DNA of 64,000 nucleotides from Hydra vulgaris (Eukaryota; Cnidaria; Hydrozoa; Anthoathecata; Hydridae), in assembly GCF_038396675.1 (NCBI RefSeq), contig NC_088931.1, positions 57,409,001-57,473,000 of the forward strand, given 5' to 3'. Shown here piece by piece: positions 12,460 through 26,117 of this stretch. The position numbers were made by a program, and so were the translations under genes. The notes under the pieces are model-generated. The model was not told the origin of the DNA. It saw only the letters and a program-made list of their open reading frames with translations, and did not search any database. Within the stretch, counting starts at the first letter, position 1. Each line of letters opens with the position of its first letter.

Positions 12460-14600
12460 TACGGTTTCCATGAAAGGTCATTAGTAAACAATAATCCAAG
12501 AAGATTTAAAGAAGAGGACTCAATGAGAGGGTTGCCATTCATAAATATAGGAATGTTGACAGTACTGCGATAGTTTTTTGCAGTAAATAACTGAGTTTTG
12601 TTGGAGTTGAAAATTACAAGCTACTGTGAGCCCGAATTGAAGAGAGTTCAACAATTTTGTAAGACTATGACAGGAATGTTGTCTGGACCACAAGCCGTAA
12701 AGTAGTTAAATTGAGATGTGACTTGAGTTGAAGCTGGAGTGATTTGAATGTCTAACAATGTGTTAACCTGTTTAAAAAGTTATTTTCAAATAGTTCTGCT
12801 TTATCCTTGGGAGAGGTAATGAGATCATTCCCATGAATGAGAGATGGAATGTTAGACCTACCCTTGTAAACGGTGCTGTTGAAGATTTTCTAAAAATCTC
12901 TAGAGCCTAACCTCTGATATTAGATACAAAATTTAGTGAACTAAGAATAATGGAGCTTAGTATCTGACAGCACCTTTTTACATTGATTTCTTGCAATGAT
13001 AAATAGCTGTTCTCAAGAGAGTTGTTCTTTTGAAAAGGATGGAAAAAATGATTATGATTAGGTATAGCAGCTGCGCAAGAAGGTGAAAACCATGAAGTAG
13101 AATGAGGCTTAACTTGGAACCGACGAGAAGGAATAAAAGTATCCATTCATGTCTGAATCCAGGAGGTTATGTAGGAGGCACATTTTTCAGCTGAGAGGGA
13201 AAAGACATCAGCCCAAGGACTGTCACGAAGAAAATCACGAAAAGAGTCCCCATCAGCTTTAGGGTAGTAGTAAGTATTGCAATGATAGGGTGAGTCCAAA
13301 AATGAATTACAAGATGAAAGATTTAAAGAGATCATTGTATTGTCAGAACAACCTAAGGAAAAAAAGGAGAAACTGATCACAAGCTAGGATCAGAGACCAG
13401 ACATAAATCAAGGAGTGAAGGTAAATAATTAGAGTTGTCAGGAAAACGAGTCACAAAGTTAACTGAGTAAGAGATTAAGAAATACAGAAGTTATAGGCTT
13501 TAGTGCCAGCAGGGCCAGTGTCGTTAGAGCCGAGCCATTCAGTGTGATTAAAGTCACCAATAACAGCAATATTGGCAGAGGGATAAAGAGAGAGCATGGT
13601 CAATATTATCAGAGATTTTAAAGTTCATCAAAACAAGGGGGTACCGCCGCCCAAATTTTTTTCCTAGAATCGGCTCTGGTTTTCCCCTAAGCCAAGCACA
13701 TGACTATTGAAGTCTTTGCAAATCAAAGGATTGTACTCATCAATATTGAGATCAGAAGAAGAAATAGCAGAATTTAAATTAGTCTCACCAAGAGCAAGCA
13801 AGTCTGGTGAATTTTGCAAGAGGTAAGATTCAACTCATAGAAGTTTGCTTCGCAAACTACGAATATAAGTTAAAGGTATTAAAATAGTTAGGTGATGGGG
13901 ATGGTTTTTTATGTTTAATATTTTGATTTACTTTTGGCATATTTAAGTTTAAAGAGAACTTGACTCAATTATAGATAGAGCACAGCCTCTCAAGCAATCA
14001 GCTATGCAATTTTCTTAGTCCTGTTAATTAACTGTAAGTCCTAACATTGGGTTCCTTATGTGACCTAGGCAATGTACACCAAAAGCATTAACAGGAACAC
14101 CATCTATGCCTAACACAGTACTCTCAACACTCTGATATTTTGCAGCTGTTGATGGAATCAGCTTCTCTGAGACCTACCACAGAATTTGGGAAACCTTACT
14201 ACCAGCTGACCTCAGAACCATTAAACTGAGTTTTGGAGCTGTGCCCTCATTAGGAGATAGTAGGAAGAGTTGTATAGTCACTATCAAGGCGGCACAAGCA
14301 AAAATCTATGAGAAAAGTCAAGAAGATCCAGCATTCATCATCTTAGGCAGGAAACAATGTAATACAGGTTTACATCTACGTTAGCCTAAAAGATGAAGAA
14401 GGGGTTCAAGGCTGGTCAGCAGAATTATTCTGCTTACCCCTAAAGTCTTTGCTAGGGAGGCATCGTACAAGACAGTAGCTGGATACAGTTAACATCTGCC
14501 CAAGATGAGTATTTTTATCGAGACACCATCTCTAGCCTTTACTCAACCAAAAGTCCCAAGGCAGGGATTTTTTATGTTTGAGTTAGTTTATAGCCTTAAG
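12460..14600 (-). pseudogene. LINE family A copy, 5' part (endonuclease and RT)
   Basis: Read on the minus strand, 14050-14480 matches the 5' untranslated part of the plus copy (42870-43290). 13400-13620 matches the endonuclease segment around the GDF motif and 'SEWLGS'. 13147-13380 encodes 'GCSDNTMISLNLSSCNS', colinear with 'GASDHSLISLKL' (the catalytic SDH is decayed to SDN). 12907-13146 and 12470-12900 cover the linker and RT up to 'LSWKPY'. Frameshifts and stops throughout. The copy is split at 12459/11254 by a TIR element. Confidence 0.75.
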
Positions 14601-15019
14601 CACACTCTACAAGGCAGCAGGGCATGCGGCAGTTAGTACTGGGTTACTTAAAACCAGTAGCAGGGTAGTTGTGATGATCCTAAACTTGACCTGACCTGGA
14701 TTAAATAAAAGGAGCTACTTCCTGCAAACAGCTCCTTAAAACATCGGGCATGATATTTTGGAAATGCATTAGAAAATATTACATGCAACAAAATACTAGA
14801 GATTGAGGAAATTAAGTTGAGTTTTAGAAAAGTCTGGGAGAAATCAGGCGATAAGACTCTGCAACTAACATTACCTATATTAATTGTATATCATAAACAT
14901 ATGTAGGATTTAAATCTGCGCTTTGTTTTATAACTCCTCTATGCTTCAGATGTTGATTGTATTAATGCTTATATCTTTGCAATTGATGAGCATTTTCCTA
15001 AACCCGTCTATTTTTTAAT
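14601..15019. other. No gene; probable LINE A 5' flank
   Basis: Moderately G/C-rich at first (14620-14720), then AT-rich. No frame or RNA recognised. Confidence 0.35.
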
Positions 15020-15240
15020 AGGTTGGGGCAACATAGGGCTACTGTTGACCTAACTGAGTATTTATACTCCATAACTTTTACGTATTTAACAGCTTTTGCA
15101 GCAAAAACATTCTATCTAAAAAATTATTAGTCATTAGGGTCAAACTAGGTAGTCAATAGAGCTAAAACTTTCTACTAATAACTAATTACTAGTGTATTTA
15201 TTTTACCTGCTTTGTGTACTTTTAAATCAAAGTTTTTTTT
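15020..15240. repeat. Direct repeat, right copy
   Basis: Same-orientation partner of 10450-10660. It lies just upstream of the first recognisable eIF3i coding exon. Confidence 0.6.
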
Positions 15241-15291
15241 AATAAAAGAATATTTTTATTATAAAATTTTGCTTTTTTGTATTTTATTTAG

Positions 15292-15469
15292 AAACCATTA
15301 CTTCTCCATGGTCATGAGCGATCTATAACGCAGATAAAATATAACCGTGAAGGTGATCTTTTATTTTCTTCAGCAAAAGATAAGAGACCAACAGTATGGT
15401 TTTCTATTAACGGTGAACGCCTTGGAACTTATGATGGTCATGGTGGTGCCGTTTATTGTCTTGATCCAA
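15292..15469 (+). CDS. EIF3I: eIF3i coding exon 2 (first recognisable)
   Basis: Acceptor tatttag|AAACCA; donor CCAA|gttgta. Encodes residues 2-60, WD repeat 1 and the start of repeat 2 ([10 protein letters not shown]). It ends in phase 1. Confidence 0.93.
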
Positions 15470-18400
15470 GTTGTATCTTTTCTTTCAAGCTATAGTTTTG
15501 TGAACTTGTTTTATCCTGGCTGAATATGATTTTTTTTAAACCTGGCTTCAGATAAATAATAAGATGAGTTGGTTGTCATAAGCAATCAACTTCATTGTTT
15601 TTGTTTAAGTTAACTCCTTTTAACTAAAAAAAAAATTTCAAGGAATTATAAAGTATATTATTAAAGTATACTATATTGAAATTTAATTTGTTAAAAATCG
15701 ATATCTAAAAATTTTATTTTGAAGTTTAAGTTAAAGTTTTTTTGAAAATTCTAACTGTTATCAAGACAAGATAATAAAACAATTGTGTTTTATAAGAAAT
15801 TTTTATTTTTCTGAAAATATAACGTTTTGTATATAATCTTGTATTGCTATGTAAATATCTTAAATAGCCATAGGAATATAAATTTGATAGTATAAATGTG
15901 AAAAGCGTTGTTAGTTATTCTAAAAACCAATTCCAATTTAACACTTTTTAAAATACAAATAAAGGTTTTAGAAAATATTCTTTTAAATTATTTTACCCTC
16001 TGTGCAGATTCACCCATCTTTTATAGATTCACACATCTTTTATAGTTGAGTAAAGCTTTAGTTGCAAAAAGTAAAGCTTAAGTTGCAAAAAGTTGCATTA
16101 AAGAAAGAAAAAAAGTTAAATAATGTAAACTAGAAAAGTTAAAAGTCAAAATTCCCTCAGAATAAATGATGAAATTCATGATGATTTTTCACAAAAATGG
16201 GTTGTTAGCTATATTTCTATTGTATACAAGTAAAGTTTTACCTGAAGATGTACAAGATTTTGTTAAAACATTTTATGACTCCTAAAAGTGATTTTTGACT
16301 CATAAAACATTTTATGACTTAAAATATTGGTTAGGACTGGGAGATTTGATATTGAATATTATTCTGAAAATCTAAATTGAGATTAAAACAAATTAAATGC
16401 AATTAAAAAAAACAATTTTAGATTGAATAAATTTAGAATTTTTAATTTAAAAAAACTGAATACTTGTATTTTATATGATGAAACATATGCATATAATAGA
16501 TGTTCTGATTATTTTTTGTGTTTTTTACTAATATAGATTAGTACATACCTACATACTAGGGTGCTCTGAAAAATTTTAAGTTAAAATTATTTAGCTGCAT
16601 GGATATTTTCCCATTCTTTTCATCATAAAATACAAGAAAAATTATACTTTAGTATTTAATTTAAGATTTAGAAACAACTGTAACCCTTGCCACCACAAAG
16701 TGTTTTTTATATTATTTAACATAGAAAGTACTACGAAAAAATTGTAATATTGAAAATATAACAAAGTTTAGAAAAACTGTTGATATGTTCATTTAAACAA
16801 TGAACATAATGAAAAAATTTTAGTAAGGTTATTTTATAAGATTTAAAATGCTAAATTAGTACTGATGTCTTTAAGGAAAAAAACAGTTTTTAAATGTTAC
16901 CCAGGGTTCCTTTTTAAAATCTGGTACTTTTTGTCTGTATTTTTCAATAACCTGTAGCAAATATTGTTTCTGTATTTCATATTTAGTTAAAGTGTTTGCA
17001 AAGAATTAGTTAGTTAAAGTGGCAGCTTCAATTCCGATTAGGTTGAACAGGAGCCAAGATTTCTTCCCAATCAAATGTACTAATATTGTGGATGAAACCA
17101 ACTGCGGAAAAACTTGTGCTCTTTTATCCAGTGGCTTGTCTTTTTTTACTTTGATAAGTTGTCCGGCTATTTGTTTCTTTTCCAATTCTGGCACCAAACT
17201 TGAAAAGAAAAAAAGTAGCAGTTTCTTTGGTTAGATACCACAGATGTCTGTTCAGTGCAAGAATGGTTGCTTCACCAACCTCTAGGTCAGTTTTCTTTAA
17301 CATGTGAAGATCATGGTATAACTGGAGATCATTTGATGGTGCATTAGCTGCAAAAGGGGTGGCTAGCTCTACTACACTTTTACTTATAAGAGTGCATTAA
17401 ATATGCAGATACGACCCAGTTTCTCCATTTTGTCTTGATCATAATTCAGCTGGTCACCAAAGGCATACATCTTAGCACTATATATAACATTTGCCATTCA
17501 GCAGGCATGATGGTTTGCACCAGGTTTTAGCCAGTGCACTCCACAAGGGTGCACTGGCTAAAACCTGGTGCAAACCATCATGCCCGCTTTAATACTTTTC
17601 TCCCAAAAGTATTAATATAAGTTCTTCACATTCTCTGTAATCATCCTGAGGCCAGCTGTCACCGTCAGCTGAAGTCAACATTTGTTGCAAAAAATTAACA
17701 ACTTTGTCTTTCTGCTGTTTAAGACAATGATCAGTGATATGGAAAATTTTAAATTTTGATCAATCTTCGATGGTTTCCCAAGATTTCTTAAATTCTTTGG
17801 ACTCAGGAGTGTCAGGACTGGATGTTGGACTCAAAATCTTTTGCCAGGCAGAACATAAAGTTCTTTCCATTACATGATGTTGACAAGCAAAATAGAAAAG
17901 TTTCTTGTCTAGCAATGATTCCAACTGTACGCATGCATCGTTTTTCCACCCAGAATTTGATGCTGTGGTATCAAAAACTAGTCCAACAATTGACTGTTTT
18001 ACCTTCCACCGAACCAAAAGAGAACAGCTGGTGTTAGCCATAGTTGCACCAGTTCCATCAGAGATTACTGGAACCTCAAGTAGTTTATCTTCTCAGTTTA
18101 GAATCCTTGCTATAAGAACACCTATTCGTTCAGCATCCTCTAGAACAATTTTTCCATCCCAATGTAATGTAACATACTTTGAGGAAATGGATTTAGTTTC
18201 AATCTCATCCCCATATTTTATTTGAAGTTTTTTAGCTGCTGTTCTGCTGCTTGTTTTTGATCAAGTCACACACTGCAAATCAGCACCACCCTCTGAAATT
18301 ATAGCTGCCATGGAAGCTGTTCTTTTACCAGCTGATAAATTTAAGCGATCTGCCATTGCTGAAATTTTTTCACTTTCGAATGGATTGCATGGAAGAGCCA

Positions 18401-21400
18401 GTGTAATTACTCTGTTTTTATCAGGTTGGATGTTTTTTGGTTTTGTAGCAGATCTAGGTGGGTCTTCAAAATCTTCATCTTCAGAATTGTCTGAACTGCA
18501 TGTAACTGTAACACTAGAGTCATCTGCAGATTGCAAGCCTACTTCAGGACTTATAGTTTCAGGTTTTGTGCTTGTTGTTGCTGAAAGATTTTGTCTTCTT
18601 TTTTCTTCAACCATTCTTGTCATTTCAATTATCTCTCTCTGTATTTTCTGTATAATTTTCCTTTTGTATGCATGGCTTTCTGATCCCAAAATAACTCGCT
18701 TCTGATTTCTAATTGCCATAAGAAATTCAAAATCTTCTGCTCACTATCATGAAGTCGATCAGTTTCTATTTTGTTTTTAGCATCTTGGTGAGTAATATAA
18801 AAATAATTTTTCAAATCATCAACAGTTTTACTTTAGCTGCATTAGATTGACATCCTTTCTTCTTTTGAAGTGTTCTATAATCATCATAAAAATCCAAAAT
18901 TTTTACTTTAACCTTGTCTTTGCCTTAAATTACGATTCCAGCTTTATCCCATTGACTTTGAATTTCTACAATAACTGTGTTTGCTATAGCAACATCACAG
19001 TTGACTTATTTGGCATGTTTCATGGGTCCATCTTTTGTAAAGAAAAAGAAATGCACGACATTTCCCTTTGATGGAATTCTTGATGGTAACCATTGAGTTA
19101 ATGATTTTCTTAATAACCAGATATCAATGTCTTTTCTTAAAACTGGTCTATCCATTATTGGGTTAAAGTAGTGTCCAAGTAATAAAGTGCAATCTTAAAG
19201 CTTAGCTTCATCTAATATCTTTGATAATCTTTGATAATAAACCTTGAAATAATAATAAATGATAGAATTAAAGAGATTTTAAGAAAGATATTATAAAAAT
19301 ATATTATTAAAGATAATATACATATTAAGATATTAATTATCAATTAAATATTATTATTTATATGCTTTATTTATAAATTATTTATTTTTATTTATTTATT
19401 AATTTTTATTATATTCGTATTATAATTATTTTGTATCATTTATGTAATAACTGCCAAAAATTTGTGTCAAATTTATGTAACATACGTAAATGCAACGTAT
19501 CGTAAATTTATGTAAAAAAAATTTCAAACTATTAATTTTTGGGAGCTGGTGGCAAGGCTGAAACTACTAAATTGCTTGAAATTTGTTTACTTATTCTAAA
19601 ATAGATAAAGGAATGGGAAAATCAACAGGGAGCAAGATTTTGAGTGATAAAAAATTTACACTATTTCTAGAACACCCTACTACATACGCACAAACAAAAA
19701 AAACTAAAAAATAAAATAGTTTTATGAATAGTTTAATAGAATAGGAAATGTTTCCTTATTTTAAATAATTATCTTTACAATTTAAATTTTTTATAACAAA
19801 AATAAAATTTAATATTAAAGAAAAAACTTTTACGCTTTGAAATTGATTATTTGCAAGGTTATAATCCCTTCTCAAATTGCTGTCAAGTTGTTTATTTTAG
19901 ATGTTTGCATTAATAGTTTAATTTAAGAATAAAAATTTTTGAATTTTTCTTAACATACTACTAACAGGGGATTCTAAGTACCTGATCACAGGTTCTGGTG
20001 ATAACTCTGCTCGAATTTGGGATATTGAAACTGGTAAAGAGCTTGTAATATATGATACTGGATCAGCTGTTAGGGCATGTGGTTTTTCTTATAGTGGTAA
20101 AAAAGTATTTTACTCGACAGACAAAACTATGGGTCAAACATGCGAAATAAAATTATATGATGTAAGAGATTCTATTTCACAAGGTATAATTATTACTATT
20201 ATTGCTTATTATTATTATTAGTTAAATCAAATTCAATAATGCTGCGGTTTCTTATTTACTTTTTTTTTAATTTTTGTTTTATCATAACAAAATCAAACTT
20301 AAACATAAAGCAACATTACAATTTAAGGGATTTTTGAAAATTGTGTAAATACATTATATATTATATAACTATATTACATAATATATCATTATTTAATAAT
20401 TGAAAATTTTTGTTAAGAGTTTATTACAGAAAAGTTTCTATAAAAAATGTCAAGCAGATAGAGCTAACTTATTTGACATAACTAGGTCTCTGTCAACCGT
20501 TTTCTGTGTCTCTTTTGCTTTTTAGATAAATCTTATTGAGGTTAAAATTTTATTACAGCCTGAAGTTTCCAAAATCACCAGGAATTTTTTCATCAATGTT
20601 AAAGATACTGTTGTTATGTATAAAATATTGAAGTAAATAAGTATAGTTTTAAAGTATAGTTAATTAATTGTTGACCAAAAGCCAAGATTTTTAAATTGAT
20701 TGGTTTTTATTAAGTTTACTATGATTTATTGAAGTGAAGACACCAAATTAGCAACAAGTTTAGAAATAGTCGGGTGTGGAATAGACTTATCATGACCCAT
20801 ATTGTACAGGTCCAGAGAGCTAATACAATATTATTGCACGTATGTACAGGCCTTTCCAGGAAAGGCCTGCAGCCGCACGCCTTGTTTGGTTCACCCATAA
20901 AATAATTTTTTCAGACAAACTAACAGTGTTTTTATATATTATGTATTTAGAGAATTCGTTCCAAAACAAAGCTAAACCAAAATACAGCAACTAAAGCAAA
21001 ATACAGATACAAGCTGTATCTGCTTTAAAATTAAAAGGTTAAAAAAAGAAAAATTTATTTATATATATATTAGGGTGGGTCAGATTTTTAATTTATCTGA
21101 TTTTTGTGTGGTTACTAGTGGCAAAAGTTGCTTCACTGTGTAATATGACTGCCTGAAAAATATTAGCCTTTTCGAGTTTAGTTTAAACGGGGCACTTTTT
21201 GCTTATATTATATGGGTATGTGATGGGTACTGTTATTTGCTTACATATCACTTAAAAGTAAATAAAAACACCATGTAAAGAATAAAAGCTACATTTGTTC
21301 ACTGAAAAAGAATGTAAAAGTGCAAAATCTTTAATAAAGTCCTTTTTATTGTCTAATTTTTATTATTTACACCTCGATTTTGAAGCGGAAACAAGCATTC

Positions 21401-24400
21401 CATGACGTTTTTCATATGTTGTAAAAATCTTGGGTACTCGAGATACTTATTTAAGCAGACGTTTAGTATTTTTAGAATGGCATAAAGCATCAGGAACTTA
21501 AAGAGTGCCATTTGTAACTTTAATGTAGAGAACTTCTTTGTTATTGTCATAACAACAGTTTCTTTGCAATACTTTCTGGTCGATTGCTATTGTATCAGTA
21601 TGATTAAGACTCTCACATTTCATAATCATTAAAAAATTCTGTGCTCTTTTAGTGCATTTCCAATTTTTCCAATCACAAGCAGTAAACTTTGGTGATGTAA
21701 TCAACAATTTTTATTAGACTTGTAGTGGGTTTTACAGTCGACATGTGTAAGAGAAAAAGACGATTGGCAAATGCAGGCCACCAGGTATGACTCTGTTTTC
21801 CGGGAGGAGTATTTATGAAATACTTCTTCACTTCCACATACAAATTTTATTATCATCGGATAACAGCATTGCATGCTTTAAATAAGTATTTCTGATCTTT
21901 AATGAGATCATGAATAGCCTCATTGGGCATTTCAACATTTACTCTATTTACACTGGCAAAGTCAACTACTGGTAGAGAAAGGAAATCAAAAGATAGATTT
22001 CTAATAATGCCTTTGAATGCAGTAGGACCAGATGTACTACCATCAAGTGAAGTAAAAATTGCTATGAGAGGCAGCTCATTCAAATGAAACAAATACACCA
22101 TTAAAGAGGTCTGCCAATACGATTTTCAAGTAAATGAATTATACAATTTTTCTAGCCCGTATTTACATTAGTATCACAAACAACACTTAGTAAAGTCTCA
22201 AGAGAGTTTGTCATATCACAGCATCAACTGCTTTACCACTTTGTGGACAAATATGTTTATTGTAGACACTGTTGGGATTTGAGCAGATAATGTAATGATC
22301 TTCTTTGATAGAAGTAGCCCAGTTAACTTTACTATTGTCTTGTTCCACTAATCTTTAGGTTTTGTCTATACGGCCATCAAAACTGATTCCAATGTTCTTC
22401 GACGCCTTTTAATTGCAAAAGATGTCTTTGCCTTATAAATTTTGCTCGATCCAATATGTATTGTGGTGAATCAAATTATATATCTTTCACCTGTTAAAAG
22501 TTTTGCATGAATCTTGGTTTTTAATTTCTGTTCATTCCATTATTTGACAGTTTTCTTTGTATTGAAATACATGGCAATATTTGTGATCATGTCTACTATA
22601 TAAGCTGTCTTCTGAATTAGTAGTAGCTTCATAATATTCCTCTTTAACGTCACGCGACTGCTTTCTTCTTCACAAGAAAATGACGAAAGTTTGGTATGTT
22701 TCCAAATTCTTTTTTTCAAACTGGATTCCTGTTATTTACAAACTTTCTGGAATCATTTCGTTTCTTCTTGGTCAATCTAGCCAATATATATTTTACACTT
22801 ACTCTTCGGATCAAGCCAAAACTCCCATTCCTTATGAGGAACTTTGTTGAAACAATGGCAGCTTAACCGGTCCTTGATATCACAATTGACACATTTACAA
22901 GAACAAATGTCAAATACATTTGGAAAGAACCAAGTTAACACTGAAACATAGATAAATTTCTCTTTTCATCAATATATTTTCTCAATAGTCTTGTATCAGT
23001 AACTAATTTATCCAAGCTTTTCAGAATGTTGTTATATGAAATCATTGACAACCCCGCCGATAACCATATGTTTACCATCATCAAATCATCAATAATCATC
23101 AAACACTATCTTATTTACGTCTCTGATTGATGCTTCTACAGAGTGTACGGATTTTGAGAAGGTCTTTGCGTGTCTGATGTATAGATTATGCTTAAAGACT
23201 TCTGTTTTTGTCAGCAAATGACTTTCACATGGAAATTCACAAGGTTGGCTGAGTGTTCTGTGTCACTACTGAGTGTTATGTGTTATTTCTGGTTTGGTTA
23301 AACTTTTTCTTCAAGGTTATCATGCAAAAGAGTAAGAATAAAAAATCATTTAAAAATCCACATAAATAAATAAAAATGTGTCGTATTCTTTTGTGAACAT
23401 AAATATCAAAAGCCTACAAATCAGTACACAAAAAGTCAAACAATCTTACATTGCATTCAACTTTAATATTAACAATCAAAACCAATTCAAAGTATGCATA
23501 TTGTGAATGATAAAGTAAAAATAAAGTTAGAAATATGGTTGTTCCAAAAAATGGGCATAGTTTATTCAATGAAATTTTAAATTATATTCGAATTATTTGT
23601 GAATTCAAACTGTATGTGAATTCAAACTATTTGTGATTTCAAACCATTTAGAAAAGCTTTATTTAAAAAAATTTCAAGCAACAGTTGCCCCTATAAGATG
23701 TTGAAGGAAGCTCGAATTTTCATTGTTTACATATTAATTTCATAATATAGCAACTTTTTGCAAATTTCAGATAGACATCAAATGCAGCTAATACATTTGT
23801 TTTGAGAAAAAAAATCGATGTTATTTTTTTTGTTTCTGTTTCTTTTTTTTTTTCAACTTCTTTACCAATGATTAAATTGTGTAAATTAATGAATAAATTA
23901 ATTAAAGTAAAAAAATTTACATTAATTTTATTCATTGTTATTTTTAATAAGTTTTTATTACTTTTTTAACTTTTCCACTTTAAAATCTTGTTATGTTTAA
24001 AAACTCAAATAAAATATTTTAATAGTAGACTTAAAAAAAAGAGTACTTTATTTTCTAGCATGACTAAGTATTGAGAATTAACGCCAAATATAGCAAAAAC
24101 CTTTTTAAAAACTAAATAAAAAGAAAAGTTTAACTAAATTTCTCATAGTAGCGTAAATAATGAATTAGTTTCTTAATATGCTGACTGATGAAATTTATTA
24201 AATAAAGTACGTATTAAATCTTTTTGTAGTAAAATTTTTATGGTTTATAGAAAAGAAAAAAAGACTGATATAGTCTTTTTTCCTTGACTTGTATCCACTT
24301 TTGTAGCATCAAATTTTGTAAAATAACAACAACCCTTAAAAAAGAAAACAAAAACAGTATAAATATTTTACAAATTTTTTCTTTTCTTTTTTTAATTTAA

Positions 24401-24661
24401 TTTTTAAGAATTAAAAGAAGAAAAAAAATTTTAATTTTATAATTTTTCTAACATTTTAATTTGAGTTTAAGATTTTGTTTTCTTTTTTAGTAGTTTTTTT
24501 TTTTTTTTTTTGTGGATAAGTTCAGCTTTGCAGCAAATTATTGCTGCAGTCAGTTTGTCTAAAAGATTATTTTATGTGTTGACAAACAGGATGTGCGACG
24601 GCATGCTTTTCCTGGGAATGCCTGTATATATATTATAGATGTGTAAAAATATTGTATTTAG

Positions 24662-24732
<71 letters not shown>

Positions 24733-26035
24733 TGGTGTAAACTGGATTTTTAGACGTTTGAGTTTTGGCACTAACAGGCATAGTGCAAACACCAAACTTT
24801 TGTATGTTTATGCTTATATCAAAAAAGAATGTTTTGCAAAGAATTGGTGGGTGATTGGAGCTTGGGAACAAAAAAAACCCAATTTTTGGGCCCATCTAGC
24901 CCTTAACATGGGAGCAACAATTTTATTATATTTTCTTTACTATTTATATCTAAATTCATATTCATCAACAAATTTCAAGTTTCATGCAATAATCTCTTAG
25001 CGTTCAGTTTTTATGACCCTGCAATGTTTACCCACCCCTCAAATTGAGGGGGGTCAACATTTTACATGGTCAAAGTTTTTGAAAACTAAGAGATTATTGC
25101 ATGAAATTTGTTGGTGAATATAAATTTAGATAAAAATAGTAAAGAAAATATTTTATAAGCTCGTTGCTCCCACATTAAGGGCTGGGTGGGCCCAAAAATT
25201 AGGATTTTTTTGTTCCCAAGCTCCAATCACCCAAATTCTTTGCAAAACATCCTTTTTTGATATAAGCATAAACATAAAAAAAGTTTGGAGTTTGCACAAT
25301 GCCTGTACGTGTCAAAACTCAAACATCTAAAAATCTAGTGTACACCACTGATATATATACATGTTTAAAATATTTTGTTTTTCAACTTAACCATGCAATT
25401 TGTTCTGACAACTCTAGGTGTTTTAAAATGCGTTGAAAAGAAAAAGAAAATTTGTAAGATAAATTATCAATACAAAAGAAAATCTTAAAGAAAAAGAATA
25501 AATCTTAGCTTAAAAAACTAAAATTTAAAAAGGAAAATATATTTAAATTATGTTTTTTAAAAATTAATATATTATACGAAATGCTTTGTTAATTATTAAA
25601 TACATAAATTATTACGAAAATATATCAAAACATAAGTTATGTGATTATTAAATACATAATTAAATATATAATAAAAGTGTATAATAAAAATACAAAATTA
25701 TTAAATACATAAATTACTATGCAAATATATTAAATACATAAATTACTATGCAAATATATTAAATACATAAATTATTAAGTTTGCTTATTACTTTATTAAT
25801 CAAAGTAAGAAATTTATTTTAATTTTTATAATAATCCCATTTTATTTAAAAGTTAAAATTTTAAATAAGAAATTCAAAAAATAAAGTTTATATACAATAC
25901 TGAATTTATTAATAATTTTGGAGCAACTAAAATGATTAGAAAATAAATGCATATAAAATATGTTGGATAAAATGATCGATAGATGTCATTTTTTACCGGA
26001 CAATGTCCGATGTCTGACGCCTATTTCGAGCCCTG

Positions 26036-26117
<82 letters not shown>

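Larger units (their letters stand above)
16557..19679 (-). mobile_element. hAT-superfamily-like DNA transposon, 3.1 kb, in an eIF3i intron
   Basis: The termini are TAGGGTGCTCTGAAAAAT and the inverse of TAGGGTGTTCTAGAAAT. They are flanked by a perfect 8-bp direct duplication, CTACATAC, at 16549-16556 and 19680-19687. Eight-bp target duplications are the hallmark of hAT (and P) insertions. The minus strand carries a broken transposase-like gene (17006-19110). Because the target duplication is still perfect, both ends were never rearranged. Confidence 0.85.

Noticed and set aside
18310-18705. 131-aa ORF on the + strand
   Set aside because: Antisense shadow of the acidic/lysine-rich transposase fragment on the minus strand.
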